This document shows positions 23,201-30,364 of a stretch of DNA of 30,364 nucleotides, in pieces (position 1 is the first letter of the stretch; each line of letters opens with the position of its first letter). Position numbers and translations under genes: made by a program. The DNA is taken from the NCBI GenBank assembly GCA_026260175.1, contig JAKCWW010000116.1, positions 120,720 to 151,083 on the forward strand, read 5' to 3'. The notes under the pieces were generated by a model. That model did no database searches, had not been told where the DNA came from, and saw nothing but the letters and a program-made list of their open reading frames with translations. The stretch comes from Reticulitermes lucifugus (taxonomy: Eukaryota > Arthropoda > Insecta > Blattodea > Rhinotermitidae).

Positions 23201-26200
23201 ACCCTATATTATTAGCATTGCAGCCCCCCCATCAAATGTATAGTTTTTCATACATCAGATGACATACTGCAATAAAGAAATATCAACACGTTAAAATAAA
23301 TGTGAGTTTTTGGGTTCCTAGAACACGTATTATTATTTTCTGTAACTATGAGTGGGTACAATAAAGCAACTGGGGCCTAACCTAGATTCAGTTTAATGCA
23401 TACTGTAACTTCCTGTAACAGTTCAGGGCACGATAGTATTCATCGTATCAATAACATTTGTCTTACATCTTCTGGTATATCGGCTAAGTATGTTCAAGGA
23501 ATGGAAAAATGGTGGGGGGATCCTTACGCCTGCGTAAAGTAGCATGAAGCTAACCGCTCCCGCCTCCTCCAGTGCCAAGGTAAAGAATGCATGGAGCTAT
23601 ATCTTAACTCCTCCCACCACACCTTCCCATATTGACAAACGTAAGATCAAACAGCAAGCCTGCTAAGCTGAGTAATAACACATTATAGTTTTTTTAAATT
23701 ACTGTAATTATTTTACTTAATACAACCATCAGACAGAAAAATAAGACAGTTTACAAACCTTGATTGTTGAAATTTTTTTTTGCAACCTTTCCTGAAGTTT
23801 CTCGACCAGAACGGGATTCTTCAGTATATCAAATAGCACCCGACCAAACATTGCATTGATCCACATAACATCAGCACTAACTTCTTTGTGTATTTCAGTC
23901 TCCATGGCTGCTTCCAATTTGTCATGTTTTTTTCGGGCAGCTTCTGTTTTTGGCTGTGTCTTCAGACACATAAAAAGAAAAACTAATTTAAGAAACAGAA
24001 TACCTTCACCTAAATTCTAAGAAAGTATCACAAACTACATCAACACATCAATTCAACACTAGTAAGAGTATGTGCTGCCATTATCATCACAATTCAGCAA
24101 GATCAGAAAACAAATTGAAAATGCAGTGAGAAACCAAAGTATGACAGAAGGAATGTTAATAAACAGGAAAAAATAAACAGGCAACATAAAATAAGACTGG
24201 TTATTAATATTACCAGGACTACAGTACACGTTTGGCACAAAAGCTCTTGAAATTTTTAACCTCACTCTTTACAGTACCACATAAAAAAAAATCTTTCTGC
24301 TTCTCTATTTCCTGTCTCCTATGACAAACCTAATACAGTACATCCAAAGACAACACAAAACTTACTCTATACTCTTCCCAGATGTATGGTTACCACAGCT
24401 GTTAAAATTACATGCATGTGTTGCAGTAGTTTTTGGATTTGATCCTACTTCTTACCACCACTTAATTTTTTACTGACATAAACTATACTTTAACTGTTTA
24501 CCTGGAGTGCTAGTTCTTTAAAGTTTTGGGTAATGCATACTGTGACAATGACAAAAGAAAACAAGCATATTCTGGGTGAAAAATGAGTATATCTTCTAGT
24601 CATCAATAAAGAACAGGAAAGATCATGTAGCTGTCATGCTGTGTGGAACAGCATAACATATTCTGGTGGTAACAATATATAGCACTTGTTAAATCACTAA
24701 GGGTCGGTGGTTACTGTATGTACCACCTGCTGTAACAATAAATAAATACAAAAAAATTGAATTTGGCCTACGTTGTTTATTTGTATGTTTTGTGTTCCTC
24801 GCAATTCAGCATGAACAGAATGGTCCCGGTACTGCAGAGAGTGTTTTTGTTTTGAGGTAAGAATGGAATTTAATATTATTTAGACAAACCTCACGCCTCA
24901 AACAGTGACACTGTTCCATAGATGTGTGTATATATTTAGGTTCACTATTTAAGGTAAACACCGTGTTGCAAGCCAGAAGGTCGTGGGTTCGATTCCCGAT
25001 GGGGTCATTGGGATTTCTCATTGACTTAATCCTTCTGGTTGTGCTATGGTCCTGGAGTTGACTCAGACTCTAACAGAAATGAGTACCTCCTGGTGGGTAA
25101 AGGTGGCTGGTGCGTAGGGCTGACATCCTTACCACCTTCATATGCTGACTGTCTACAAATTCTGAGAGCCTCAACTGCCTGGAGCCATAAAGGGCCTGTC
25201 CAGGCCTGTAATGGGATGACTTTATTTAAGGTAAAATTATGGAACTCAAATGAATATTAAAATAAACCAAAATAAGGATAACTAACAGAATGCAAATGAA
25301 CATCAGTGACAGCAGCACACAGCCTCTTTTCCTTGTTGCTTCTCATTTTGTAAGGCAGCACCTGTTGGAACTTGGTCATGAAACTCAGGTATTCAAAATC
25401 TCTGGCTTCACATGATTTGATGACCATGTAGTCATTGGTAGACAATGTAAAGGTGTGTCCAGCTTGTAAATAGGACGAAGGCAAACAGTGTGTGTCAGAT
25501 GAGGCTTCCGACAGATTATCATCACTTGCAGCTGGGCTGACGACTGAAGAACTTGATACATCAGGCATTACAGGAACATACTCTTCTTCATTACTATCAG
25601 GTGAATGTTTCTGACGGATGACAGCAGCAAATCTTCGATACCTAACAAAACAGACGACGCAACAGAATTATTCACAAAACAAACATTAATATATTTCACT
25701 TATTATGGCACATACTATCATCTACACTCAGATATTTTATTTTAGCCGTGTAACTTGTATGTTTATCAAGCACTAACACATACGGTAGTTTTGTTAAATG
25801 CTGACATCAATGTTTCTCACTCACATGTTAATCTAGTTATAAACAACATGCATTCAAAAAATCTGTTCACAAATCAGATGTTTTTCCAGAAATGATGCAC
25901 TCAAGCTACACAAAATTACCACAAGCCTCTTATTTAAAATACAAGAATTTGAACAAAATAAAACAAAAAAATGTGACTAATTTACCTTTACAATTAATGC
26001 TGCTTTGCACATTGTAAGTAAACACATTTTATTGCTACATACATACATTCCATGAATTCATAAGTGTGTCACAGACAATAGGTTGTGGAACAAGTCATAA
26101 ATACACAAATATATACAATTGTACAGTGCAAAATACTATAAACATTTTACAAAACAATATCACAGTTGAACTCATCACAAAAAATTCATCTACAGCAAAA

Positions 26201-29200
26201 AAGGAGTGTGTACTTAAATATTTTGTTAAGGCTAATTTAAACACTGTCTTTTCATTCTTAAGGACTGTCAGACTACATGGTAAGCTGTTGAAAATTTTGA
26301 TGCCAGCATAAAGTGTACTTTTTTGAAAACAAGATAAGTTGGCATTTGGTCTATGAAGATGGTGCTTATTCCTTGTATTTATAGTGTACAGATTAATATG
26401 TTAGAAAATTTTCTTGACTACTGACAATGAAGTTCATTAATGAAAATAAATACTGGCATGGAACAGGTAAAATCTCTAATTGTTTAAACAGACTTCAGCC
26501 ATAATTCTGATAATTTTCTTTTGTAAAGTGAAAATCTTTCCACTGTTGGAAGAGTTACCCCAGAAAATTATTCCATATTTTATAATGGAATGAAAGTATG
26601 CATAGTAAATTCACAAAATTATATTTGTATGTAAAAAAAAAAAAGTATGTTCATAGATGCAGGTTTTATATAGTTCTGGGGGGGGGGACACAATAATATT
26701 TATAATGGATCCCCATTTGTCAAACGTGGGTTGCAGTAACTCAAGTCTCTGAACAGACAGAAACAAGTGTAATCCTTGACCAGCAGCAGCACACACCTCT
26801 GAAATATTAGCTCTAGTGTCCACATCTATTTTCCTGGTTTGCCTGTTATAGTTACAGGAAAAACAAAATGTAGAAAAGTGAATTACCAGTCCTCTTTCTC
26901 TCTGTCAGTTCTAGCAAACAGGTACAAACAGTCCTCCATCACTTCACATTTATCAATGTGACAGAATGTTTCATCATCGCTCTCCTCAGCTGGGATATCT
27001 GAAGTGTCATTAACATCTCTTACTTCAGATACTTGGTTATATGTGTCATCATCTTCTTCAGGCCCTAGAATAACCACACATTAACTGTACACCCATCCCT
27101 CACTTTGTAGAAATCCTTAAAGCAAAATCTGTGGCACAGCCAGTGCACATGTACTGACCCATGTGCTCGTCTGACCAACTTTACAGACTATTTGTACATA
27201 TAAGTGAACACGACAGGCAATAAATGTATAATGTAACATTGCGGTGCATTTGTGTAACCACCGTTGCCACGAAAAAGTAATAAGTATTAAATATTATGAG
27301 TATGTGTCTGTATTCTTGTCTTAGTTATTTGGCATGCAAATCGCATCTGGGAAAATGCCAGGAAAGTACCTCAATTTCGTCACAACTGCTTCCTTCCAAA
27401 CCCCTGCCAACAAATCTTTCACCAAACATTCTATCATCAATACCATACAGTCCCAGATACCAGCAGAATCATGCAATAAAAAAATCAAATTGTCAAGTTT
27501 ATTAGTTCAGTACAGATACTCTCCACCTTATGCAATTAAAAGAAATTGAAATAATAACATCTTTTAAACATGTGCCCATTCTTCACTGCAGGAATGGAAG
27601 GTGATGAGATGAAGTGGTGGAAGGATACTGCTGGGTGATAACATTGGTGGTGGGGTGGTCACGCTGCAGCCAATCAGATCCCAGTGTGTTGGAGTCTGGA
27701 TTTCAACTGGACTCCCTTGTATATACATAAACATATAGGTAAAGGTCACCCCACGACAAACCTATGCAGGCACAGAGGGGAGGTGGAGGTACAGCTCCAA
27801 CATATTCACAAACTCAGTGCTGGAATGGGGTGGGTGGTCAGCTGCTTTACCCGTGGGAAAGACCCAGTACCCATTGTACAGGAGGTTGGGTGCACCTCAG
27901 GGCCAGTCTGGATGGGCATGGAAAATCTTGTTACTACCTGAATTCGATCCCCAGACCATTCAGCCCATAGTAAGTCATTATACTGACCACGCTATCCCAG
28001 CTGCCACATATACATATAGTAGATCATAAGTATACTCAATTCTGACTTGGGCAGTATCTTCCAGAATGTAACTACTGTGTAAGTCAGAGAGTGTCTGTAC
28101 ATTGAAGTCATTTGTGAAGTGGTTCCTCAAAGCCTTCTTCATACTTTTATTTACCTTCATGAACTTAGAGCCAAGACAGCTCAATAAGTGTACTGACTAG
28201 GCTATGGGCTCCACAATCAAGTGATAAGGGTTAAATTCCTAGCAGGAACCAGAGATTTACTTGACAGGTGCAGACAATTTCACTTGTCTCATGATGTAAA
28301 AATCCTACGATTTACAATTAATGAAACAGAAACTCACTAGTCATCAAATTATGTGACTTACCAGTCTCAGATTTGGAATGTTGACTAGAAAGATTATCTG
28401 GTAATTCATCCAGGATCTCATCTGCTACAGAGCCTAGGGATTTAGGACTTGATTCACCTTCTTTTTGCCTTTCATGATTCTCAAGGATGTCCTCAAACTT
28501 CACTTTTGCATTGTGGTTAAGGATAATGCAGATTGGGTACTTCTTGCTCCAAAGTCTGTTACAAATAAATGTTCAGAAAACATACTTAGTCATGTTGTAC
28601 TTTGGTACGTGCGTGAATATGGTATCTATCTACCTTACAGTGCCTCCAGAACGTAACTAAACATACCATAGCACCTTTAGTACAAATACGAATTCCTGTG
28701 TGTACTTTCACGGTTAATTCATACTAAGTTGTAAGATGCACATGAAAAATGAATTACATGAGATACAACTGCATATTGAAAGGACAATCCCTAACAGGGC
28801 ATTAAGAGCATCACTTATCAATCTACATGACAAACATGGCTCTAAAAGGATGATAGGATACCATCTGTAACAGGCCACATGCTCCTAATAAGAAGTATGA
28901 TGATGGTGGTTGAGGTGATGATGATGATGATGCCAACATACATGTTTATAGCTCTAAACTCTTAGATACTGAATACAGTGGTAAATTCTGATCTAGAGGT
29001 CAGGTCTAGTGGAACGGTACAACACTGCATTGTGTACTCTTCTGCTATACCTGACCTCTGGATCAGGATTCACAACTGAATGAATATTTCACATATGTGA
29101 TAATATTGTAAGAACAGTAAGCAAATTCATGTTCCTCAAGATTTGTGTAAACTGTAAAGCTAATATTTTGAATAACTTCCAAATGAAATATATATATCAA

Positions 29201-29704
29201 TTTTCTACCTCTAGTTTGTGAAAAGAAGTAAAAAAGGATGAGCTTAAAGAAAACCATATTGTTTTTATAATAATTAAAACATCATCACAAGTTACTAACA
29301 AACAACAGGTAAATATGGGAAAAATTTTTATGCAACAACAAAAGAGCTATAGGCCATTTGGTTGGGGTTTAGAATTAGAAACTAGTACAGTAGATTGTAA
29401 CTGAAACTGCTGTCTAGTGTCAAACCCACCTGCAAAACTTCCCATTACATATGAAATGTTCTCACCTTCTCCTGGTCAATCCTTCTGGCAACAATTTCAA
29501 ACAGCAATGTTCTATGCTATAAATTCGTTGATGATAGAACTTCAATTTATGTGTACGTTCATTCCACATGGCTCGTTTGGGAATCCGAAGTTTTGTATGA
29601 GAAATTCTAAGAGTTGTTCCTTCAAGTCGTACGTATACAGACTGAGTGTCACTTAAGTGGTAGGTCTCTGGGCTGTACTTTTGTCGATACTCATTCATCC
29701 ATCC
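14141..29704 (-). CDS. TEX2: TEX2-like PH + SMP-domain lipid transfer protein, 3' eleven exons (5' part outside window)
   Basis: Eleven exons read on the minus strand: 29704-29466, 28555-28362, 27064-26887, 25641-25362, 23959-23759, 22685-22426, 20456-20367, 16833-16752, 16180-16047, 15269-15149 and 14209-14141. Joined, they give 1848 nt, exactly 615 residues plus TGA, and every intron is GT-AG. In this partial protein, residues 1-215 form a PH-type domain (GWMNEY at the start, YLFARTDREKEDW then YRRF near the end) interrupted by an acidic insert at about 105-180. A Ser/acidic linker follows. The SMP domain spans about 325-615, with LPYFIEDLIITELDLG, RGLWVDLDVTYEG, NIPPPPSDRLWYGFR and a C-terminal VLPNMDDIVIPPM. 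These are hallmarks of TEX2; yeast Nvj2 is the fungal relative. The family is ER-anchored and moves lipids at membrane contact sites. Vertebrate TEX2 is about 1,100 residues, so the missing N-terminal half with its membrane segments should lie beyond base 30364. The frame match across ten splice junctions makes a pseudogene unlikely. Confidence 0.93.
14498..15068. mobile_element. 571-bp pogo/Tigger-like non-autonomous element in last TEX2 intron
   Basis: Termini CAGTAAAACCTGT (14498-14510) and ACAGGTTTCACTG (15056-15068) are inverted repeats flanked by TA on both sides (14496-14497 and 15069-15070). CAGTnAAACC termini with a TA duplication are typical of pogo/Tigger-type elements. No transposase is encoded. 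It fills 571 of the 939 bp of the intron between the last two TEX2 exons. Confidence 0.75.
15149..15269 (-). CDS. TEX2: TEX2 exon: SMP C-terminal helix
   Basis: 121 nt between acceptor AATTTTTAG and donor TTTCAG|GTAATG. It completes Trp553 and encodes YGFRDNPRLWLQARPKLGER followed by VTSWIEKQLCQEFQ, the conserved 'RPKLGER ... WIEK' segment of TEX2. Confidence 0.94.
15759..15818. repeat. Compound trinucleotide microsatellite (CAT, TTG, CCT)
   Basis: Runs of ATC/CAT, then TTG, then CCT, then CAT in a TEX2 intron. Confidence 0.85.
16047..16180 (-). CDS. TEX2: TEX2 exon: SMP second half
   Basis: 134 nt between acceptor TTTTCTAG and donor CTGTG|GTATGT. It encodes IKKAIEGVSNTRLMLTVEV and GTLVLNIPPPPSDRL. 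The proline-rich NIPPPP turn is diagnostic of SMP/TEX2 proteins. The Trp553 codon is split TG|G at the donor. Confidence 0.93.
16752..16833 (-). CDS. TEX2: TEX2 exon: SMP helix
   Basis: 82 nt between acceptor TTTCTAG and donor CAG|GTAAGC. After completing Glu481 it encodes MTPPSALTGKKLMNVVNK and ASKYFQQ, matching the amphipathic helix (K-I-A-x-S-K-Y-F) that precedes the second SMP sheet in this family. Confidence 0.9.
17963..18137. repeat. Foldback element FB5, degraded
   Basis: GCATTGCTATCTTCTGGGAT near 17963 pairs imperfectly with ATCCCAGAACACAGCATTC near 18119-18137, and TTTCAGAGGATGTTGCT pairs with AGCAAGATCCTCTGAAA. Cores in both arms: reverse complement of 18013-18044 (CTGATGAT, stem GGAGG/TCCTC, GAAAC) and 18056-18087 (CTGATGAT ... 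GAAAT). Confidence 0.65.
18357..18526. mobile_element. 170-bp pogo/Tigger-like MITE
   Basis: CAGTCAAACCCCAATA (18357-18372) is inverted at the right end as TATTGGGGTTGAC with a one-base deletion. TA flanks both sides (18355-18356, 18527-18528). The interior is non-coding. Confidence 0.7.
18533..18623. repeat. 91-bp near-perfect palindrome, mariner-type MITE
   Basis: TATATACAGGGT, a short tract, then GCGGTTTCAATAG is mirrored after a six-base loop (TTTTCA, 18575-18580) with about one mismatch per 42-bp arm. TACAGGGT ends beside TA repeats suggest a TA-targeting Tc1/mariner derivative. Confidence 0.75.
20367..20456 (-). CDS. TEX2: TEX2 exon: acidic Ser/Asp loop inside the SMP domain
   Basis: 90 nt between acceptor TTTGTTTCAG and donor GAAGA|GTAAGT. 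It encodes KSPMYDSDLDDTAESSVDED followed by Gly/Ser/Glu. Phase is 2 on both sides, so the exon can be skipped without changing the frame. An acidic, Ser-rich loop at this place in the SMP domain is usual for TEX2 proteins. Several Ser residues sit in acidic contexts suited to casein kinase 2; that is inference only. Confidence 0.88.
20670..20735. repeat. GTG/GTA/AAT microsatellite
   Basis: Successive GAA/GTA, GGTGAT, GGT, AGT and AAT triplet runs in a TEX2 intron. An ambiguous base sits at 20627 just before it. Confidence 0.8.
20738..20935 (-). repeat. Interspersed repeat, copy B
   Basis: Same repeat as 4933-5110, better preserved: AATGCTGTCAACTGCTGAGA, GGTGGAACGATCCTGACAGG, GGAAAACTGAATTACTCTGA and CAGTGCCACTTTGTCCACCA blocks. 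Lies in the intron upstream of the 90-nt exon. Confidence 0.55.
21636..21975 (+). repeat. tRNA-like SINE, degraded
   Basis: B-box-like GGTTGAATCCT at 21682-21692 in a tRNA-like context (GAGCTGAGGCAGTCGCTGG upstream). The body GTTGTGGATAAAGTGG and TTTCCCCTGCCAATG weakly matches the reverse complement of the repeats at 4933 and 20738. CTAGCCCGTAAAGGGCTGG lies near the end. Confidence 0.45.
22426..22685 (-). CDS. TEX2: TEX2 exon: SMP beta-sheet core
   Basis: 260 nt. It starts LPYFIEDLIITELDLG, continues RGLWVDLDVTYEGTVCFTLETKLNL, and ends in an Ala/Glu-rich helix-like stretch before the variable loop. Two GT donors are possible. CTGCGG|GTAAAA gives the wrong phase for the next exon; AAAAG|GTCAGT restores the acidic reading frame downstream, so the latter was chosen. 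Confidence 0.93.
22866..22918. repeat. Short hairpin, 15-17 bp perfect stem
   Basis: AAAAAATGAAACAAG and CTTGTTTCATTTTTT are exact complements around a 17-nt loop, in the TEX2 intron between the first two SMP exons. Confidence 0.7.
23530..23629 (+). repeat. SINE body fragment
   Basis: GTAAAGTAGCATGAAGCTAA, CCGCTCCCGCCTCC, CAGTGCCAAGG and TGGAGCTATA match the body and tail of the SINEs at 470-775 and 29787-30055 (reversed). The head is missing. Confidence 0.5.
23759..23959 (-). CDS. TEX2: TEX2 exon: start of SMP domain
   Basis: 201 nt, phase 0 at both ends. A basic, probably helical lead (KTEAARKKHDKLEAAMETE) precedes DVMWINAMFGRVLFDIL and LQKKISTIK, the characteristic first helices of the SMP domain. 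The acceptor chosen is TGTCTGAAG|ACACAG; AGs 6 and 14 nt further in compete, and only the first preserves the frame. The donor is AAG|GTTTGT. Confidence 0.9.
24959..25216 (+). repeat. tRNA-derived SINE, 5' truncated
   Basis: AAGCCAGAAGGTCGTGGGTT leads into B-box GGTTCGATTCC (24986-24996), then CATTGGGATTTCTCATTGA, TAACAGAAATGAGTACC and GGGTAAAGGTGGCTGG, GCGTAGGGCTGACA. It is a close relative of 30157-30364, lacking the A-box half. Confidence 0.75.
25362..25641 (-). CDS. TEX2: TEX2 exon: PH C-terminal helix and Ser-rich linker
   Basis: 280 nt. The acceptor is TTTTGTTAG and the exon starts by completing Trp204, followed by YRRFAAVIRQKH, the PH C-terminal helix. A Ser/Asp-rich linker follows (PDVSSSSVVSPAASDDN), then a hydrophobic stretch with TLSTNDYMVIK and YLSFMTKFQQ. 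The donor CAG|GTGCTG is the weakest in the gene, but it gives the correct phase 0 join to the SMP start. Reading through it adds 34 codons before a stop at 25257-25259. Confidence 0.88.
26030..26620 (-). pseudogene. 5'-truncated non-LTR retrotransposon relic in TEX2 intron
   Basis: The minus strand reads as the end of an insect LINE reverse transcriptase: FHSIIKYGIIFWGNSSNSGK and KKIIRIMAEV near 26590-26480, stops, then an open stretch from 26400 to a stop at 26095-26097 with INTRNKHHLHRPNANLSCFQ and YAGIKIFNSLP. An AATAAA-containing 3' tail lies near 26030. Same orientation as TEX2. Dead copy, with the final 101 codons uninterrupted. Confidence 0.7.
26887..27064 (-). CDS. TEX2: TEX2 exon: acidic insert and end of PH domain
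   Basis: 178 nt between acceptor TTATTCTAG and donor ACTG|GTAATT. It encodes a very acidic stretch (PEEDDDTY and EESDDETF) and then CLYLFARTDREKED. The Trp204 codon is split TG|G across the following intron. The C-terminal helix of the PH domain begins here. Confidence 0.93.
27735..28005 (-). repeat. tRNA-derived SINE, minus orientation
   Basis: Same order of blocks as 29787-30055: AGGTAAAGGT, GGAGGTGGAGGTACAGCTCC, GTGGTCAGCTGCTTTACCCG, CAGTACCCATTGTACAGGAG, the B-box complement GAATTCGATCCCC near 27940, and the ATACTGACCACGCTATCCCAG terminus. More diverged. Confidence 0.6.
28169..28262 (+). repeat. tRNA-like fragment
   Basis: CAGCTCAATAAGTG resembles an A-box region and GGTTAAATTCC (28229-28239) a B-box, about 50 bases apart. 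The stems do not close as a functional tRNA. Probably a SINE head. Confidence 0.45.
28362..28555 (-). CDS. TEX2: TEX2 exon: PH domain core and acidic insert
   Basis: 194 nt between a TTTGTAACAG acceptor and an ACTG|GTAAGT donor. It encodes LWSKKYPICIIL, a family hallmark, then a charged Ser/Glu-rich insert (residues about 101-144) that interrupts the PH fold. One base is carried over into the next exon to make Gly145. Confidence 0.93.
28896..28933. repeat. GATGAT/GGT microsatellite
   Basis: ATG/GTG triplet run in the intron between the first two visible TEX2 exons. Confidence 0.75.
28985..29069. repeat. 85-bp imperfect hairpin in TEX2 intron
   Basis: ATTCTGATCTAGAGGTCAGG(T) at 28985-29005 pairs with ACCTGACCTCTGGATCAGGA(T) at 29049-29069 with two mismatches in 21 bp. 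The pairing continues imperfectly toward a loop near TGCA. Origin unknown. Confidence 0.6.
29466..29704 (-). CDS. TEX2: TEX2 exon: start of PH domain (residues 1-79 of the partial protein)
   Basis: 239 nt. It opens after a TTGTTAAG acceptor with GWMNEYRQKYSPETYHL and ends AGAAG|GTGAGA, carrying two bases into the next exon, where they complete an Arg codon. It contains SVYVRLEGTTLRIS, the first PH beta strands. The acceptor is the least certain boundary of the model: the frame is open for 13 more codons upstream to 29743, so the exon could start slightly earlier. This is the first exon visible in the window. Confidence 0.88.
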
Positions 29705-29786
29705 CTTAACAAACAATTGCAAATGACACGCAACACAGGTCATAAATTTATGTCAGTGCAATTCTATATGCAAGGTAAAAAGCTGG

Positions 29787-30055
29787 AAAGGTAAAGTTGT
29801 CCCTGTCCACACCATGAAGGCATACAGGGGGGGGGGTAGAGGTATAGCTCCACTCATTCTTAACCTTGGCTCTAGAGAGAGGTAAGTGGTTAACTTCACA
29901 CCTGGGGAGGAACCCAGGTACCTACTGGATACGAGGCTGAGTGGGTGCCAGAGCCACCTGGATGTTCCGAAGAGGAGAAAAGTCTCTTGCTCCTGCTGGG
30001 ACTCAAACCTGGATCGTCCAGTGAGCAGCCTAGACACTATACCGACTACAACAGT
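29787..30055 (-). repeat. tRNA-derived SINE, minus orientation
   Basis: Well-preserved copy. On the minus strand: tRNA-like head with B-box AGGTTTGAGTCC (complement near 29998-30010), body CCAGGTGGCTCTGGCACCC, GTGAAGTTAACCACTTACC, AAGAATGAGTGGAGCTATAC, and a C-rich run (complement of G10-11 at 29827-29837) before TATGCCTTCATGGTGTGG. Lies upstream of the first visible TEX2 exon. Confidence 0.7.
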
Positions 30056-30156
30056 CCAACTCCTTTCCATATACAAGTCTAACTTAAAACAAGGGAGTTT
30101 CAAGCAGAATTGTAATGGCTACTTTCCTATTTATTTTTGTGAAGAATTTATTACTC

Positions 30157-30364
30157 AGGGGGAACGCGGTGGCACAGTTGGTTGAGGCACTGCACTACAA
30201 GCCAGAAGGTCGCAGGTTCGATTCCTGATGGTGTCATTGGAATTTTTCATTGATACAATCCTTTTGGTCGCACTGTGGCCCTGAGGTTGTCTCAGCGTCT
30301 TACAGAAATGAGTACCAGGAATATTTCCTGGAGGGTAAAGGCGGCCGGTGCGTAGGGCTGACAA
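30157..30364 (+). repeat. tRNA-derived SINE, cut by window end
   Basis: A-box TGGCACAGTTGG (30170-30181) and B-box GGTTCGATTCC (30215-30225) give a complete pol III promoter. Body: CATTGGAATTTTTCATTGA, CTTACAGAAATGAGTACC, GGGTAAAGGCGGCCGGTGCG. It runs off the window at TAGGGCTGACAA. Same family as 24959-25216. Confidence 0.8.

Noticed and set aside
26066-26311. 81-codon plus-strand open frame
   Set aside because: Antisense shadow of the LINE relic, whose minus-strand translation has clear family signatures.
29753-30103. 116-codon minus-strand open frame, and similar frames at 330-661, 10826-11062, 11709-11918 and 27684-28029
   Set aside because: These lie within SINE copies or other repeats (tRNA-like boxes and shared body present), so they are not host genes.
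30157-30240. Possible functional tRNA gene
   Set aside because: Good A- and B-boxes, but no matching acceptor stem, and a second truncated copy with the same body exists at 24959.

Overview
This is nuclear DNA from an animal, most likely an insect. It is AT-rich, its one recognisable gene is split into small GT-AG exons, and the rest is littered with tRNA-derived SINEs, non-LTR retrotransposon remnants, pogo- and mariner-like short inverted-repeat elements and long foldback hairpins. The repeat style recalls cockroaches, termites or other hemimetabolous insects, but that placement is an impression and was not tested.

The gene is TEX2, a lipid-transfer protein family with a PH domain and an SMP domain, related to yeast Nvj2. 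It runs on the minus strand from at least 29704 down to a stop codon at 14141-14143. I resolved eleven exons whose reading frame joins exactly: 1848 nt, or 615 residues plus stop. All ten introns are GT-AG. The window holds the PH domain (29704 to about 25600), a Ser/acidic linker, and the complete SMP domain (23959 to 14144). The N-terminal part, including the expected membrane anchor, lies beyond base 30364. A polyadenylation signal candidate sits about 95 nt past the stop.

Layout: 1-1620 is a dense repeat cluster (a short inverted-repeat element, a tRNA-derived SINE and two foldbacks). 1620-14140 is the region downstream of TEX2. No host gene is recognisable there, but it holds a degenerate LINE 3' end (3866-4323), a foldback abutting a mariner-type transposase scrap (5351-5679), a Leu/Ser-tRNA-like SINE (7319-7567), an almost perfect foldback (7849-8149), a 333-bp element with GGCGCAC termini (8691-9023) and two SINEs (10975-11897). 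14141-29704 is TEX2; most of its introns contain transposable-element debris. 29705-30364 is upstream intron with two more SINEs.

The observation most worth following is that five different foldback elements carry the same small core in their arms: CTGAWGAT, a short stem-loop, then CRAAAC. This resembles the catalytic core of a minimal type I hammerhead ribozyme, except for one consistent extra U. There is no sign of an operon, CRISPR array, intact tRNA/rRNA gene or viral gene.
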